Part shown: piece by piece, positions 1 through 10,800 of the stretch | How positions within the stretch are numbered: position 1 is the stretch's first letter | Layout of the letters: the number at the start of each line of letters is the position of its first letter | From: Ascarosepion bandense | Lineage: Eukaryota; Mollusca; Cephalopoda; Sepiida; Sepiidae | Length of the DNA: 64,000 nucleotides | Assembly: GCA_037127315.1 (NCBI GenBank) | Contig: JBBBDQ010001027.1 | Span: 427,001-491,000, forward strand | Reading direction: 5' to 3' | Notes under the pieces: generated by a model | What the model was told of the DNA's origin: nothing | Seen by the model: only the letters and a program-made list of their open reading frames with translations | Database searches by the model: none | Position numbers and translations under genes: made by a program

Positions 1-52
1 AGTAAATCTGTTCACGATATATTCCAATAAGGAGAGGTAGAGAGATATTTAC

Positions 53-264
53 CTCAGCTGAATGCCATTCATTCGGACAGCATTTTTCCAGTCTTTCAGC
101 TTTTCCTTTTCACCCATCACAGAAAAGAGTTTAGGGGATATAAAACGGCCATCAAACTCTATACATTCACGATGAATGCCAGGGCAAATGAATTTATCCA
201 TGTGTAGTTTGCCAACTAAGTTTCCACAAGTTACTGTTATGATCCCTGCACTGTCTTCAGCCAT
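53..264 (-). CDS. Internal exon encoding a SAND domain, GMEB (glucocorticoid modulatory element-binding protein)-like
   Basis: A 212-nt minus-strand exon (70 codons plus 2 nt) is bounded by a pyrimidine-rich acceptor (TTTATTTCAG, AG at 266-265) and a donor (GTAAAT, GT at 52-51). The peptide carries SAND-domain hallmarks in order: TVTCG near residue 10, FICPGI near 25, a cysteine-containing HRECIEF stretch, FISPKLF near 41, and the DNA-contacting LKDWK near 56 followed by GIQLR. The pattern is closer to GMEB1/2 than to DEAF1. GMEB proteins are nuclear DNA-binding regulators that modulate glucocorticoid-responsive transcription in vertebrates; a function in this animal is inference. An ATG lies exactly at the exon start, but since an acceptor precedes it, it may be internal rather than the initiator. 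The 3' part of the gene lies off the window; I found no further coding exon upstream (higher coordinates). Confidence 0.85.
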
Positions 265-416
265 CTGAAATAAAAGCAAAGAAAAAGATGTTAATTATCT
301 GAACACATTACACAACTCCTGCAGTATAATTTATTATAGCTATACTTTTAAACAAAAATGAACACAGACTTTGCTAGTATTGCCTTTTTTCAGCTAAAAC
401 TGGGTAATAACAATAT

Positions 417-420
<4 letters not shown>

Positions 421-448
<28 letters not shown>
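421..448. repeat. (TA)n microsatellite
   Basis: About 14 TA units, just left of the foldback repeat at 503-915. Confidence 0.9.
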
Positions 449-451
<3 letters not shown>

Positions 452-502
452 TAATGTTTTGGACATTGTAAAATTTTTCTTTGTTCCACATTCACTCAGA
501 TA

Positions 503-915
503 TACACACACACACATACTACCAGCCATAATTATTAGGCCACCCAGTTTTTTAAAGAATATGATGTATTTCATACTATTTTTAGTATTTATTGCCAAGT
601 GGATAATTCTAAATGAAAATAGAATGTTTTTTTTTGTTATTATTACTTTGTAAAATTTTACAAAGCAGCCAGAAAGCCTTTGCATTGGCCAGCCAATAAA
701 AAGAAGAGACTAGCATGGGGAAGAGAGCACAAAAACTGGACACCAGAACAGTTTATTTGATGCACATGTTATTGTGCAGTATTAACAAAAGAACCATTCT
801 ATTTTCATTTAGAATTATCCACTTGGCAATAAATACTAAAAATAGTATGAAATGCATCATTTTCTTTAAAAAAACTGGGGTGGCTTAATAGTTATGGCAA
901 GTAGTGTGTGTGTGT
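503..915. repeat. Foldback (long inverted-repeat) element
   Basis: Two arms of about 120 bp, 503-626 and 794-915, are near-perfect reverse complements and are separated by about 167 bp. The arms start in a CA/GT repeat, run through 'GGCCACCCAG' versus 'CTGGGGTGGC', and end at 'AAATAGAATG' versus 'CATTCTATTT'. A transcript would form a ~120-bp stem. No coding content. Looks like a MITE or foldback element; I could not define a target duplication. Confidence 0.75.
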
Positions 916-2404
916 ATGTATGTATTTAGTGTATCAAGGCAGCAGATAATTTTCTAAACATATACTGTTAAATATAAGAGACAATGAATGTCTATTATGT
1001 TTAATCATGAGCCGTTCTAAACATCGTATTTTGGTTTTAATTTCAGGTGAAAATAAAGACAAAAATTCTCCAACATTTGGATAATTTTTTATTAAGTTGG
1101 TTCTAAGTTTTCAGCTTACATGAGCCATCTTCAGAGAGGTTACAGGGACGTTAACATAAAAACATCCATCATCAGCGACAATTTTATCGTGTTGACATAA
1201 AACTTTACTAAGCAATGACAACAATCACCAAAAATAGCAAACGCAGTCCATAAATCTGCAATGTGGCTCCATGATGCCACACCTCACGAGAGCTTAAAAT
1301 GATAACAGAACCATATATTTAAATGCAATGTAATGTGTTATGACCAGATTTAAATGTGATTTTATTAAGTGTGGGTTGTTTGGACTTAATGTAGATGGCC
1401 TCCAATATCTGAAGGTTCTTTTTACTGTGTATGAGTGAGGATTATTGTATTGTTGACTAAAATCTGTCTGATATTGCCTACATGGATATGTTTTTCTAAG
1501 AAATGTTGTTCAATTTATTCTGATCAGAAAGATAAAAACATACATGAGGAAGAAGGAAAATCAATGAATGCAGCACAAAAGAAAAGGTGAGAGAGTAAGA
1601 AAATGCAGGTTGCCTGGACTTGGTTTCTGGTTAGATGACCCGTGGTTCTTTGAAGAGAAGAGAGAAAAAAATAAAAAAATAATCACATTTTTTTCCCTTG
1701 CTTTGGATTGGCCAATAAATAAAAGGTTATATTTATTGTTTTTGCAGATATGAACACATGGTAAAATTTAGTACTCCAACTATATTGGTGAATGTATAAA
1801 CATGGTTTTTTATTAGCTCATGAAAAGGTAAAAGTGTGTAAGATTGGACTTTCTGTACAATCAAATCTTATGAAAACCAACTATATATACACACACAGTT
1901 TCATAAAAAATGATAGAAAAGATATTGCAATTAAGCTTTTTATTTAATTTTTCCTTGCGTCTGTATGAAAGTTTTCTTTTCTGAACATAAAGTGTGTAAA
2001 AACCATTCAAATGATATTCAAGCACTTTCGGTTATTCTATTAGCCATTATCAAGAAGGTTTTTATTTTTTTTACTGAATGTGTGAATTTTTTTCTTGCTA
2101 TTAAGTTTCTAGAGTGATGAGAATTTTATTTTCCAAACATGGTCAACACATTGTGGCTGTGTTCATAGTTGATATTATTGAATATTAGCTTTCTTTTTTT
2201 TATTATTTGTGTTTCCATTATTTTAACTCTTTTTTTCGCATGTGGATGAGGTTATCAACCTTGTATTTTCTACAAATGTGTTGCTGATTTTTTCTACATA
2301 TTTTACATCCAAAAAAGAAAACTTGTAGACAATAAAAAGCTTAATTGCAGTACCTTGTTAGTTGTATTTTATAAAACTTGTATAAAAGAGGGATTGCTGT
2401 CCAT
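916..2404. other. No gene seen
   Basis: AT-rich non-coding DNA. The stretch near 1,030-1,140 has the look of an old dispersed repeat but I cannot classify it. Open frames here are short and lack coding character. Confidence 0.5.
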
Positions 2405-2430
2405 ATTATATATATATATATATATATATA
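2405..2430. repeat. (TA)n microsatellite
   Basis: About 13 TA units. Confidence 0.9.
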
Positions 2431-2477
2431 GGCGTGTGTATAGATGATATATCACACACTAAAAGTCTGCCTCCTAC

Positions 2478-2665
2478 CGAGCGCCCATAGCTCAGAGGTA
2501 GAATCATCGACTGACGCCAATTCGCTCAGGTTTCAAATCTGAGTAAAAAGCAATCGGATCTCTAATTGTACTGATGAGATGTGATACAGCGAAACAGATC
2601 TGCCTAGAGATGACTATATATCTTAGTAGTACGAACTAATAGGTTAGCAGTCCACTGTTTGTAGT
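2478..2665 (+). mobile_element. tRNA-derived SINE-like repeat
   Basis: The first ~80 bases resemble a decayed tRNA gene. A perfect A-box match (TAGCTCAGAGG, 2488-2498) is followed about 30 bp later by a degenerate B-box (GGTTTCAAATC, 2529-2539), which would be the internal RNA polymerase III promoter. There is no proper cloverleaf and the B-box has a base insertion, so this is not a functional tRNA. The unrelated body after about 2,560 is what a SINE would have. tRNA-derived SINEs are well established in octopus; I cannot assign this copy to a named family. Confidence 0.55.
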
Positions 2666-3146
2666 GATTTACTTTATTAAGAGTGCTCGATACTTAGTAG
2701 AGCATTATATGTGGTAATATTTTTATTATAAGTTTACAATAAAAACATAGTTTACTGCAATCTTACTAGCAACTCGTCAGGTAGTGAAATATTTTTTCTG
2801 CTAGGAATCATTATATATAGAAGCTTAAAAACAATACAATTTTTACCATATCCAGACAATTAAGATGGGGGGATTTTCAAAGGGTTTGTCTCAGTGAACT
2901 AAAAGAAAGTCAGGTCATGATGGCTTAGAGAAATTTGAATGTAAGGGCAAAGTGTGGTTAAAGACTTGATATGACTTGAGCCCCAGACGTTTTTCATGTC
3001 AGTGATGAAATTAACTGAATGATACATATGTAGCATTTAGCAAGTCTGGAAAGTTATCATGTGTCACTGTGAATCGGTTACAAGATTTTCTTTAAATTAT
3101 TTTTCACTGAAAATAGTAAACAAGAAACAATGACAGGAAAGTTTTG

Positions 3147-3150
<4 letters not shown>

Positions 3151-3184
<34 letters not shown>

Positions 3185-3208
3185 CATACATACACACACA
3201 CACACACT
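3151..3208. repeat. (TA)n-(CATA)n-(CA)n compound microsatellite
   Basis: Thirty bases of TA followed by CATA and CA units. Open frames across it are artefacts of the repeat. Confidence 0.9.
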
Positions 3209-3357
3209 GCATGTCAAACTATGTAGCTGACTTAGTGGGTGATCTATCTGTTAAGCCAAAACAAATTATCAGAAAATGGGAGAATCAATTTATGCTATGG
3301 GATAGATTATAGATATCTAGTTATAGCATATTAGGAAAAATTAACTATATTTTAGGG

Positions 3358-3785
3358 CATAGGTTCCCAACCTTTTTGCTGCAATTACCCCAAAATCGCA
3401 ATTTCACTATTATCCATTACCCCAATGAACAAATACCTGTAATATAGGAAAAGAAGTTATATTTTCATACATTAAAAGCAGACAAAGTTAATGGAAATTA
3501 TTCAATACAATACTACCAATCTATAATAATCAGAGGTATAGTAGCCGTAACCTAGCCGTGATTCTTAATGTGAGTGTTGAGCTTGTATTGCCTGTGCCAG
3601 TTTATTTATTCTTGGCTTTGTGACTGAAAGGGCTATTGAGTCTGCTACTTTTCTTGGTCTTCATTCTAAGGACACAGTGTGAAATCATAAGCTGATTGCC
3701 TCTTCCCAAACCAAACATCCATTACCCACAAAATATGGGCTCATTACCCCACTGGGGTAATTTACTTCAGGGTTGGGAACCATGG
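3358..3785. mobile_element. hAT-like MITE with 8-bp target duplication
   Basis: A 428-bp element with terminal inverted repeats: it starts CATAGGTTCCCAACC and ends GGTTGGGAACCATGG. Subterminal 'ATTACCCC' and 'GGGGTAAT' also pair. Flanks are TTTTAGGG (3350-3357) and CTTTAGGG (3786-3793), an 8-bp target duplication matching 7 of 8. An 8-bp duplication and CA-starting TIRs fit the hAT superfamily. No transposase is encoded, so it is non-autonomous. Confidence 0.75.
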
Positions 3786-4279
3786 CTTTAGGGTATATTT
3801 TATACAATGATGATAAATGGAAGTTACTTCGTTATGTTTATTGAGTAAGTTTAGTTTCAGAAATTTGATATATGTAATTTTTCCTGTAAACAGAGAAAAC
3901 ATGGCTCATATAAAGATTTACAAGTTCTGTATTTTTTTTTTAATATTTTCCATTTTATGGTAGGGGTTTTATTGGCATCTTTTAATTTCCAATAATAAAT
4001 AGAAAGTGATGTGCTATTGCAGTAAGTTTTATTATTAAAAGATATGAAAATAATGGCAGGTTTTAAAGGGATTCTTATTACAACCAATATAAAATTTTAT
4101 TACTGTGGGATTTTTTTTATGGTAAAAATAGAGCATAAGTGTTATATTTTTCGTTAAAAGAAAATACTGGTTTTCTTGTCCACATGACTTTTCACGTGTT
4201 CTCTTTTATCTTTAAAAAGCTGCGTTCTTTCTTTCACAGAACTGCGTTCTTGCCTTGTTGTTACTGCTACTATGAATTT

Positions 4280-4690
4280 GGTTGAATAAAGCCTTAGAAA
4301 AAGGTTTTTCTATTCATGTCTTCCTTTCCTACATAACAATAAGGTAGACTACAGAGTCAGACATTTTCTAATGGACACTCAATAGGTTTTTGGCAATTGC
4401 AATTATTGTTATTGTGATCATTAATTTTTTAGAATGTTGTTGATTGTTTAGGTTGTTATATCTGCTTAAAATTCTATTATGTTGATTGATGATTTTCTCA
4501 AGGTTATCCATACAGCTAGAGCGCAATTTCAGAGTATTTTTGCTAAAACTTTTACTAAGGAGGTTATTTTTAAGGAAGTGTTTTTCAATTAATTTGAGGA
4601 ATTTATGTCCTAACCTAGTATTTATCTGGTTAAATGGTTATGGGAAGAAAAAAAAACTCTTGTCATTGTCTTTTGTTCACTACTTTCAGT
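4280..4690 (-). pseudogene. Penelope-like element C-terminal fragment (RT-to-GIY-YIG linker)
   Basis: Reading the minus strand from about 4,690 down, a broken frame gives a peptide with 'SCMDNLEKIINQHN' followed after a frame change by a CNC...C cysteine cluster (around 4,400-4,340). This order matches the linker between reverse transcriptase and the GIY-YIG endonuclease of Penelope-like elements. There are several stops and frameshifts. The call is from family memory of the motif, not from an alignment. It may be part of the same insertion complex as the copy at 6.0-8.1 kb or an independent one. Confidence 0.5.
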
Positions 4691-4789
4691 GAAAAATAAC
4701 TGAGAAGGTGCTAATAAGATAGTACCAAAATACAACGGCTCTTGTGTTGCAGTAAACTATGATTTTATTATAAACTTATAATAAAAAAT

Positions 4790-4792
<3 letters not shown>

Positions 4793-4862
<70 letters not shown>
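4793..4862. repeat. Long (TA)n microsatellite
   Basis: About 70 bases of nearly uninterrupted TA, the longest TA run in the window besides those forming Helitron 5' ends. Confidence 0.95.
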
Positions 4863-4863
<1 letters not shown>

Positions 4864-5143
4864 GCAGCATATCATCACTCAAGCATGTTTTGTTGAATAA
4901 TTTAGACAAATGTCTATTTTCATTTTAATTCTCTCATAGTCATGGATTAATCCCCTTATGATGTAATTAAAACCATCTAGAAAGAACTATAGCCTTTTTT
5001 GTAGTTTTATTTTCCACAAGTACTTTGAATCTCATCCAAGATCATCTTCAGGAGGTGAATTGCCAACGTAATTGAACACTACAAATTTTTGAGCATGAAT
5101 ATGGGATGCACTATTAAATCAAAATTTACTATGTAAGGGAGGT

Positions 5144-5295
5144 TGTCAGTTAAGTGCCATACATGATACATACTTGGACGATCATGTCCCGAAAAAGACA
5201 CAACTGGGCAGATTTTCCCGCAGTAGCTTGCCATTACTTTCTGCGATAGACTTGTTGCGAACCAAGGCTATAGAACTCAATCCATTCTGTTATTT
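5144..5295 (-). mobile_element. SINE fragment (3' body), minus orientation
   Basis: Reverse complement of the SINE body at 5,820-6,003: shared signatures are 'GTCAGTTAAGTGCCATACAT', 'GATCATGTC' and 'AACCAAGGCTATAGAAC'. It lacks the tRNA-like head and is truncated. Confidence 0.75.
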
Positions 5296-5657
5296 AACCC
5301 ATTTTAGATAATTTTCACGTTCTAATGAACACTAAGCAATTTGTCAACCATTATATTTGAAGCATGAAGAAAATTTACAGTAATTTTTAGTGACAAGAGT
5401 TTTGCAGTTATTTTTTATCACTACAACTCACACCCCTGGAGATGATCTCAGAAAGAGATTGAAAGTACTTGAAAACATCAAGAAATTAATAATAAAATCA
5501 TGTGTCAAACTTACAGTTCATTTCTTACACCTTTTAATTATAATACACAAAAGATTATCTATGAGTATGAACATATTTTATTAAAAATAAGCAGACACAA
5601 TGTTTGCAATTTATTTAATCTAACATGTCTAAAATACATTTGCTGCCTAAATACACA

Positions 5658-5688
<31 letters not shown>

Positions 5689-5697
5689 AATATTTTA

Positions 5698-6004
5698 GAT
5701 ATGCACTGTGGTGCAGTAGATATCAGCTCAGAACAAGAAATTAGAGAGCCGGGTTTCAATTCCAGATGAATTCATTGCATTCACATACACGCAAATGCCC
5801 TTAGGAAAGGTATAAATCAGTCACTTCTCCCTCCAGCTAGGAGTTAAATATCAGGACAGACTGGATTCTATAGCCTTCGTTGGCAACTAGTCTACCACAG
5901 AAAGTAATCGTAACCTACTGCAGGGAAAACTTCTGCTCAGTCAGCTATGTCTTTCAGGACATGATTGCCCAAGCATGTATCATATACGGCACATAATCGA
6001 CTGA
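5698..6004 (+). mobile_element. tRNA-derived SINE, near full-length copy
   Basis: Starts with GTGGTGCAGTAGATATCAGC and has a B-box-like GGGTTTCAATTCC about 45 bp later. The body then contains the block shared by all copies in this window: 'TTCATTGCATTCACATAC', 'AAATGCCC', 'GTTGGCAACTAGTCTACC', 'AGGACATGATTGCCCAAGC', ending near 'GCACATAATCGACTGA'. Copies also occur at 5.1, 12.8, 50.4, 51.5, 53.0 and 61.5 kb. This is the most frequent interspersed repeat here and supports a cephalopod origin. Confidence 0.75.
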
Positions 6005-7861
6005 AGGGAAGTAACAGTTTATATTTGTATAAATTTTTTTTGAAAAATTATTATTTAGGTATATTAAATCTTACTGTTATAGACATTTTAGAACATTGGT
6101 ATACTCATAATTTTATTGAGTGTCATTGCAACTTTTTTATATATACAGGGCTTTGAGAATTTAAAGTTTTTGATCTTATTTTTGAGGGAGAGTTTACTTA
6201 TATTGTCGATTAATATTTCTCTAAATTGTAAATGTGGGTAAGAATGTTCCTTTAAATGTTGTGCAAGTATTTTTGATAATGTTGTTATTGCTGTGCAACC
6301 AAAATATATATTTTAGTTGATAGAGAGAAGTTATTGTAAATGATTAAGATGGTTGTATCAAATTTAATATCATATAATAATTCTGCTTGTTCCTTCCTTA
6401 GTTACTTAGTTCCTCTCTCCATTACACCACTGAAGAAAGATAACACATTTACTCTCTACAAGAGTTTTTCCTTCTCCTCTATCTTTTTATAATCTATAAG
6501 CACTACTCTCCTCAGCCTTTCTTTCACCTTTGCCTATAGCATTACCGTAGCAGTTTAAGCTGGTGGTTGTAGCAGTAATTGTATGTGTGGATGTGTGTGT
6601 GTACTGTACAATATAGTAAAAATAGGTAGGTTTGTTCTTGTATCCCATGACCTAATCACAAAATTTCTGACCTCTACACTCTTGGCCATTACTCAGTTGG
6701 TCTTTTCTGTTTACAATGGACACAGGAGCCATGATTCTTCAGAAATAAAAAAGAAACATTTTCTCTTTCAAAATCTCTTACAAAATAGCGTACAGTATTT
6801 TGGTTATGGTTTGTGCATACACCACTTAATATAAGATTAAAGTAAGGTAGCTTCTATGGACATTACTTTTATAGATATTTTAATAAAATTACACTGTGTT
6901 AACGTTATTTTATTACCAATACCTTTATGTTTGAAGATGTTACTATCATTTGTAGTATGACAAAGTAAAATCTTTCCAGGAAATCATAATTATCCTTCCA
7001 TGGAAATTTCACAGGTTCCGCTAGTAGTTTGTAATTAGTTTTAGTTTTTTTTACTAGGATCAGTGGGTGATATATTAGTACTACAAGTTTTTGGGGGGTT
7101 CTTTTTAAGGACTTTTTTTCATCTTGTTTATAATTAGAATGCATTTGATTACAGTATAGTAAGTTGATATGCTTAGGATTGTTTGAGGAAGTATTATGTT
7201 TTTTTTATTTATTTTAATAGCTTGTCTAAGTTGTTCAACAATGTAATTAGAAAAGTCATTAGTAAAGAGAGTTTGTTTAAATTTTTTTTTTAATTTAGTG
7301 TAGAAAATCTTTTTTGTTGAAGAGTTAACTTTGGCACAGTTTATTAAATTTTGTATAATTGCTATTTTGTTGTAAATAGGATGTTCACTTTTATAGTTGA
7401 GAGTGCACTTGCTTATGCTAGTTAGTTATTTATATAGGGAGGTAATAAATGCATTATTATTGATGTCTATCAATATATCAAGAAAAGGAATTTTGTTATT
7501 ATTGTTAAGTTTGTAGTTTGCGGTTTTTTTGTAGTTCATGTACTTCAGCTATGTTTTTGACAAAGATGAGAATATCATTTACATATCTTAGGTAGATGGG
7601 TTTTTTAGTAGTATTAAATATTTTATTTTCAAAGTTAGCCATGTAGAAGTGACTAAATGTTGGTCCCAGAACTAAACCCATAGAAACACCATCATGTTGT
7701 ACGTATATAGATTTTATGGTCATAGAAAGGAACCTCAGTGGTACAAGTAGTTTCCATATGTTAAATCTAATTTTTAATGAAGTAATATTGTAAATATTCA
7801 TTATAATTATATCAATTGTTTCTTTAACTGGGACACTGGAAAAATAAACTTTCATCATCAA
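6005..7861 (-). pseudogene. Penelope-like element: reverse transcriptase and 3' tail
   Basis: The minus strand from 7,861 reads a frame whose second half carries PLE RT signatures: 'QHDGVSMG' followed by 'LGPTFSHFYMANFENKIFN' and, ~15 residues on, YVNDILIF at the catalytic box. The usual YVDD is YVND here, removing a catalytic aspartate. Below 7,505 the reading continues in other frames (a 'IPFLDILID' block near 7,480-7,440), and the 3' end near 6,320-6,010 resembles PLE C-terminal sequence. Many stops and frameshifts make it dead. PLEs code RT plus a GIY-YIG endonuclease and often sit in partial inverted copies, which is what the adjoining 7,862-8,130 segment shows. Confidence 0.7.
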
Positions 7862-8130
7862 ATCCTAGTCAAATTCAATTGCACAACAGTTAAAGGAATA
7901 TTCCTGACCAAATTCAAAATTTAGAGAAATATTAATTGATAATACACGTATACTCCACAACAAAAATAAACAAAAACTTCAAATTCTTGAAGCCCTCTAT
8001 ATAAGAAAATTACAACCAACACTAAAATTATGAGTATACCAACAAGGTTTTGAAATACCTAAATTGTAAATTTTTTTGTAAAAAATTTTGGTTTTGAAGA
8101 GTTAAATATTTATATATTCATGAAAAATTA
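7862..8130 (+). pseudogene. Inverted copy of the Penelope-like 3' end
   Basis: Plus-strand 7,880-8,060 is homologous to the minus strand of about 6,330-6,010: both contain the string 'GAGAAATATTAAT' and the end 'AAAATTATGAGTATACCAA'. Translation shows 'LQILEALYIRKLQPTL', a PLE C-terminal signature. The copy lies head-to-head against the RT fragment, so the element is bounded by its own tail in opposite orientation. Confidence 0.6.
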
Positions 8131-8199
8131 TCAATAGATTTGTAAAAATTTGTACAAATTTTTGTTTTTATATATGAAAGACAATAATTCTAATTTAAA

Positions 8200-8689
8200 A
8201 TTGGGGGGACAACAAAAAAAATAAACAAGTCAATATATCTAGACAGATTTATTTGTGAAAGAGGTGTTTGGCAATAATTATTTGCAGATAAGAAAAATTC
8301 AACAATCACAACAGAAAAGAAAAGATATAGGAAATAGCAGGTTGACAATACAATACATTAATGTCAGATTTTAAATGTGCAAGAAAGTTTCTTAATATCT
8401 GTCTATAATTTTAAATTCAAGCACAATCCTCGAGAAAAAAATTAATGAAAGAATATATCGAGGATATTTTAAACATTTGAATTAGGTATTATTTGTAATA
8501 TTGCATAGTGTGTATTTCTGTTTAACTAAGAATTGCAGTCAACTGTGTAGTTAAAGTTCATACATAAAGAGTTAAGACAATCAATTCAATAATTATTTAT
8601 TTACTTACCATAAATATATTTTCTTCAAATCGTTTCATACTCAGTTTGCAATTAAATTAAACTAACTTTTTTTAATATTTCTTATTCCT
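8200..8689. other. No gene seen
   Basis: AT-rich sequence with no recognisable repeat boundary or coding character. Confidence 0.5.
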
Positions 8690-8895
8690 GGCTCTTTGGT
8701 TGGGATCAGCTCTCTTGTATTTCGAGCAAGATAGAGCACAAAAAAAGCAAATGGTCCTGGTCCCTGGAGATTCCAACTCCAGGGCAGCACCTCCCCATCG
8801 CACTAAAAATAGAATCATGGATCGCTCTGACATATTCCTCTCGACTCCCATAAATCTACCCTTTTGTGGGTAGGTGGATAAATCCCAACTTGAAC
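8690..8895. other. Unclassified GC-rich structured segment
   Basis: A ~200-bp island of higher GC content in very AT-rich surroundings. It contains two perfect hairpins: CCTGGAG-ATTCCAA-CTCCAGG (near 8,763) and CTACCC-TTTTGT-GGGTAG (near 8,858). The start (CTTTGGTTGGGATCAG) has weak resemblance to the 5' end of U2 snRNA, but the U2 branch-recognition region is not convincing. It could be a non-coding RNA gene, a snRNA pseudogene, or the head of an unrecognised SINE. Strand is undecided. Confidence 0.3.
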
Positions 8896-8929
8896 TACAC
8901 TACATCATAATCATTTTTATCATATCTAA

Positions 8930-10600
8930 AAAAAAAAAAATTAAAACGGTCATTTTAAAACTTAAAATTTTAATTAACACAGTTTTATCTTGAGGTAAAT
9001 TAATTATAAAAATTATTATCGAACAAAGACTGGTTAAAAATCGATTGCAAAACATGTTGGGGTTTGGAAGATTCTCTTTTCTCTTTCCAATGGATGGTTG
9101 GTGTGGTCAGTGTTTTTAACTTTTTAACGTTCCGGTACGTGAAAATCAAGCAAAAAGTGACAACAAAAGACAAGAAGAGGAATAAAATAAAAAAATAAGG
9201 ACTTTTTGTTTTCGATCTAAACTTACTTTAGAACAAGTGCTTCAAACATAAGTATTTCATCTTTCAACGTAGGAGAATAGAAAGCATGATGAAAAAGACT
9301 TACAGTTAAAATAATCAATTATTAATTATTTGCTCGGTTTTCTTCCAAGAGATTTTTTTAAAAAATGATGCATTAAATTAAGAAACAAACAAACAAAAAA
9401 AACTAATGGTCAAGTTTCGCATTGACACAAAAAAAAAGAAATCGAATAAAATAAAAATTAAATTTTTACAAATAAAAGTTAATTTTAAGTTGAGTAAAAA
9501 AAAAAGAATTACTGAAAGTAATTTTAATTTTGAAATAGTTTGTTTTGTTTTTTTTCTTTAAAGAGTAGGATTTTTTAAAATCATTTTTGGTGGAAGCCTT
9601 CACTCTTCTTAAAAACAAGTTTTTATGTGTTTTTAAAGGGCAACATAAAAAGTACATTTAAAACATTAAATAAAATGTATGTAAAAAATTAGGCAATTAA
9701 TTAACTATTGTTTTCCTTTTTCAATTGTTGACAAACTGGATCCAAAAAATAACATATTTGAGAAGCGGGCATTAAAATCATATTTTATTTTTCACTTTTT
9801 TCAGTAATCGATTTCAACTTTACCTTTTAAAAAGTCTTTTACACAGGAATTTGTAGGCTTCGTTATTGTTATCATTTAATCAGAACACACTGTGTAGTAT
9901 AGAGGTGACTTTTTTAAAGATTGTAAAGAAAAATCTGCTCTATTTTGAGTCACATGCAAAAATTATCAATAAAAAAAATAATACGGATTTAAGATGACAA
10001 TAATTATTTGTGTAAAAATAAAAATTAAAAAAGAACGAGAAAAAAATGACTTCAAACAAGTTCAGAACTTTTGCATATAAAGTAACAGATTATACGATGT
10101 TTGCAAGTTGCCTTTTTTTAGTTAAAAAAGCGAATAAGTTTATTAATAAGAAACAGAAAAGATATTTTAATTTACGTACCTTTTTCAAGAAGACGTTAAG
10201 GAAAAAGTTCAACAGTTCGGAAGAAAACAAGTCGTCATAAAAATAGGAATAAAAACATTTCTGTACAATAAACCGCATACAGATTGAAAACAGGATTCAT
10301 TTGGAAAAAGATTTAGTGTTTACAATTATTTCTTGGATGAGATTCACAAGTGCTTGAGACGTCTCATAAAATTAATTAAAATTTAAAAAATAAAAGATAA
10401 AGGGGAGAAAAATCAGTCTTTTTAGTCAAGTTAAGACATTTTCCTTTCTTGTCTATGACTTTTTTCTTTCTTTTTTTGGGGAGGGGGATTTTTGTTTAAA
10501 TTTTCAAAAAAAAGTGTGAGGAAGGTAAGAAAATAATAATAACGATCTTTTATACAGAAAAGGGAAAAAAATAGAAAAAAAGAAAGAAGTTAAACGAACG
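8930..10600. other. No gene seen; A/T-rich
   Basis: Homopolymer-rich DNA. Open frames on both strands are lysine- or phenylalanine-rich by composition only. If the SAND gene begins near 10.7 kb this would be its first intron, which is inference. Confidence 0.5.
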
Positions 10601-10800
10601 TCTTTGCCGGAAGAAGACGAAGAAAGAAAAAAAGAAGACGAGAAAGAAGAAAAGAAAGAGAAAAAGTTACGACGGCGGAGGTGGCGGTGGCGGTGGCGGT
10701 GAACAAATATGGACGTCGCTCGCCGTAGACAAAAACGGAAACGGGCGTTCATTCGCCTATGACGTCATCGACGTTGACGTCACGTCACTCTGTTTCTATC
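10600..10800. promoter_or_regulatory. CpG-containing region with two CRE palindromes (candidate promoter)
   Basis: Composition changes sharply to CpG-containing sequence with a GGTGGC repeat (10,678-10,700). Two full cAMP-response elements occur 15 bp apart: ATGACGTCAT at 10,759-10,768 and TGACGTCA at 10,775-10,782, followed by a half site (CGTCA, 10,783-10,787). CREs of this kind concentrate near vertebrate and invertebrate promoters and bind CREB/ATF. The region could be the 5' end of the minus-strand SAND gene or of an unseen plus-strand transcript. Orientation is not shown by the sequence. Confidence 0.45.

Noticed and set aside
1..52. Further SAND-gene exon at the left edge
   Set aside because: The donor lies at 52-51 and the remaining bases are intron.
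374..685. 103-codon minus-strand frame
   Set aside because: It runs through (TA)n and the foldback arms; composition is that of the repeats.
2478..2560. Functional tRNA gene
   Set aside because: A-box is good but acceptor and T stems do not pair and the B-box has an insertion; called a SINE head.
5500..5769. 89-codon plus-strand frame with a run of Val-Cys
   Set aside because: The run is a (TG)n microsatellite and the end is the SINE head.
10504..10752. Minus-strand frame rich in His-Arg and Ser-Phe
   Set aside because: Produced by GGTGGC and GAAGAA repeats. No homology; more likely 5' UTR or promoter.
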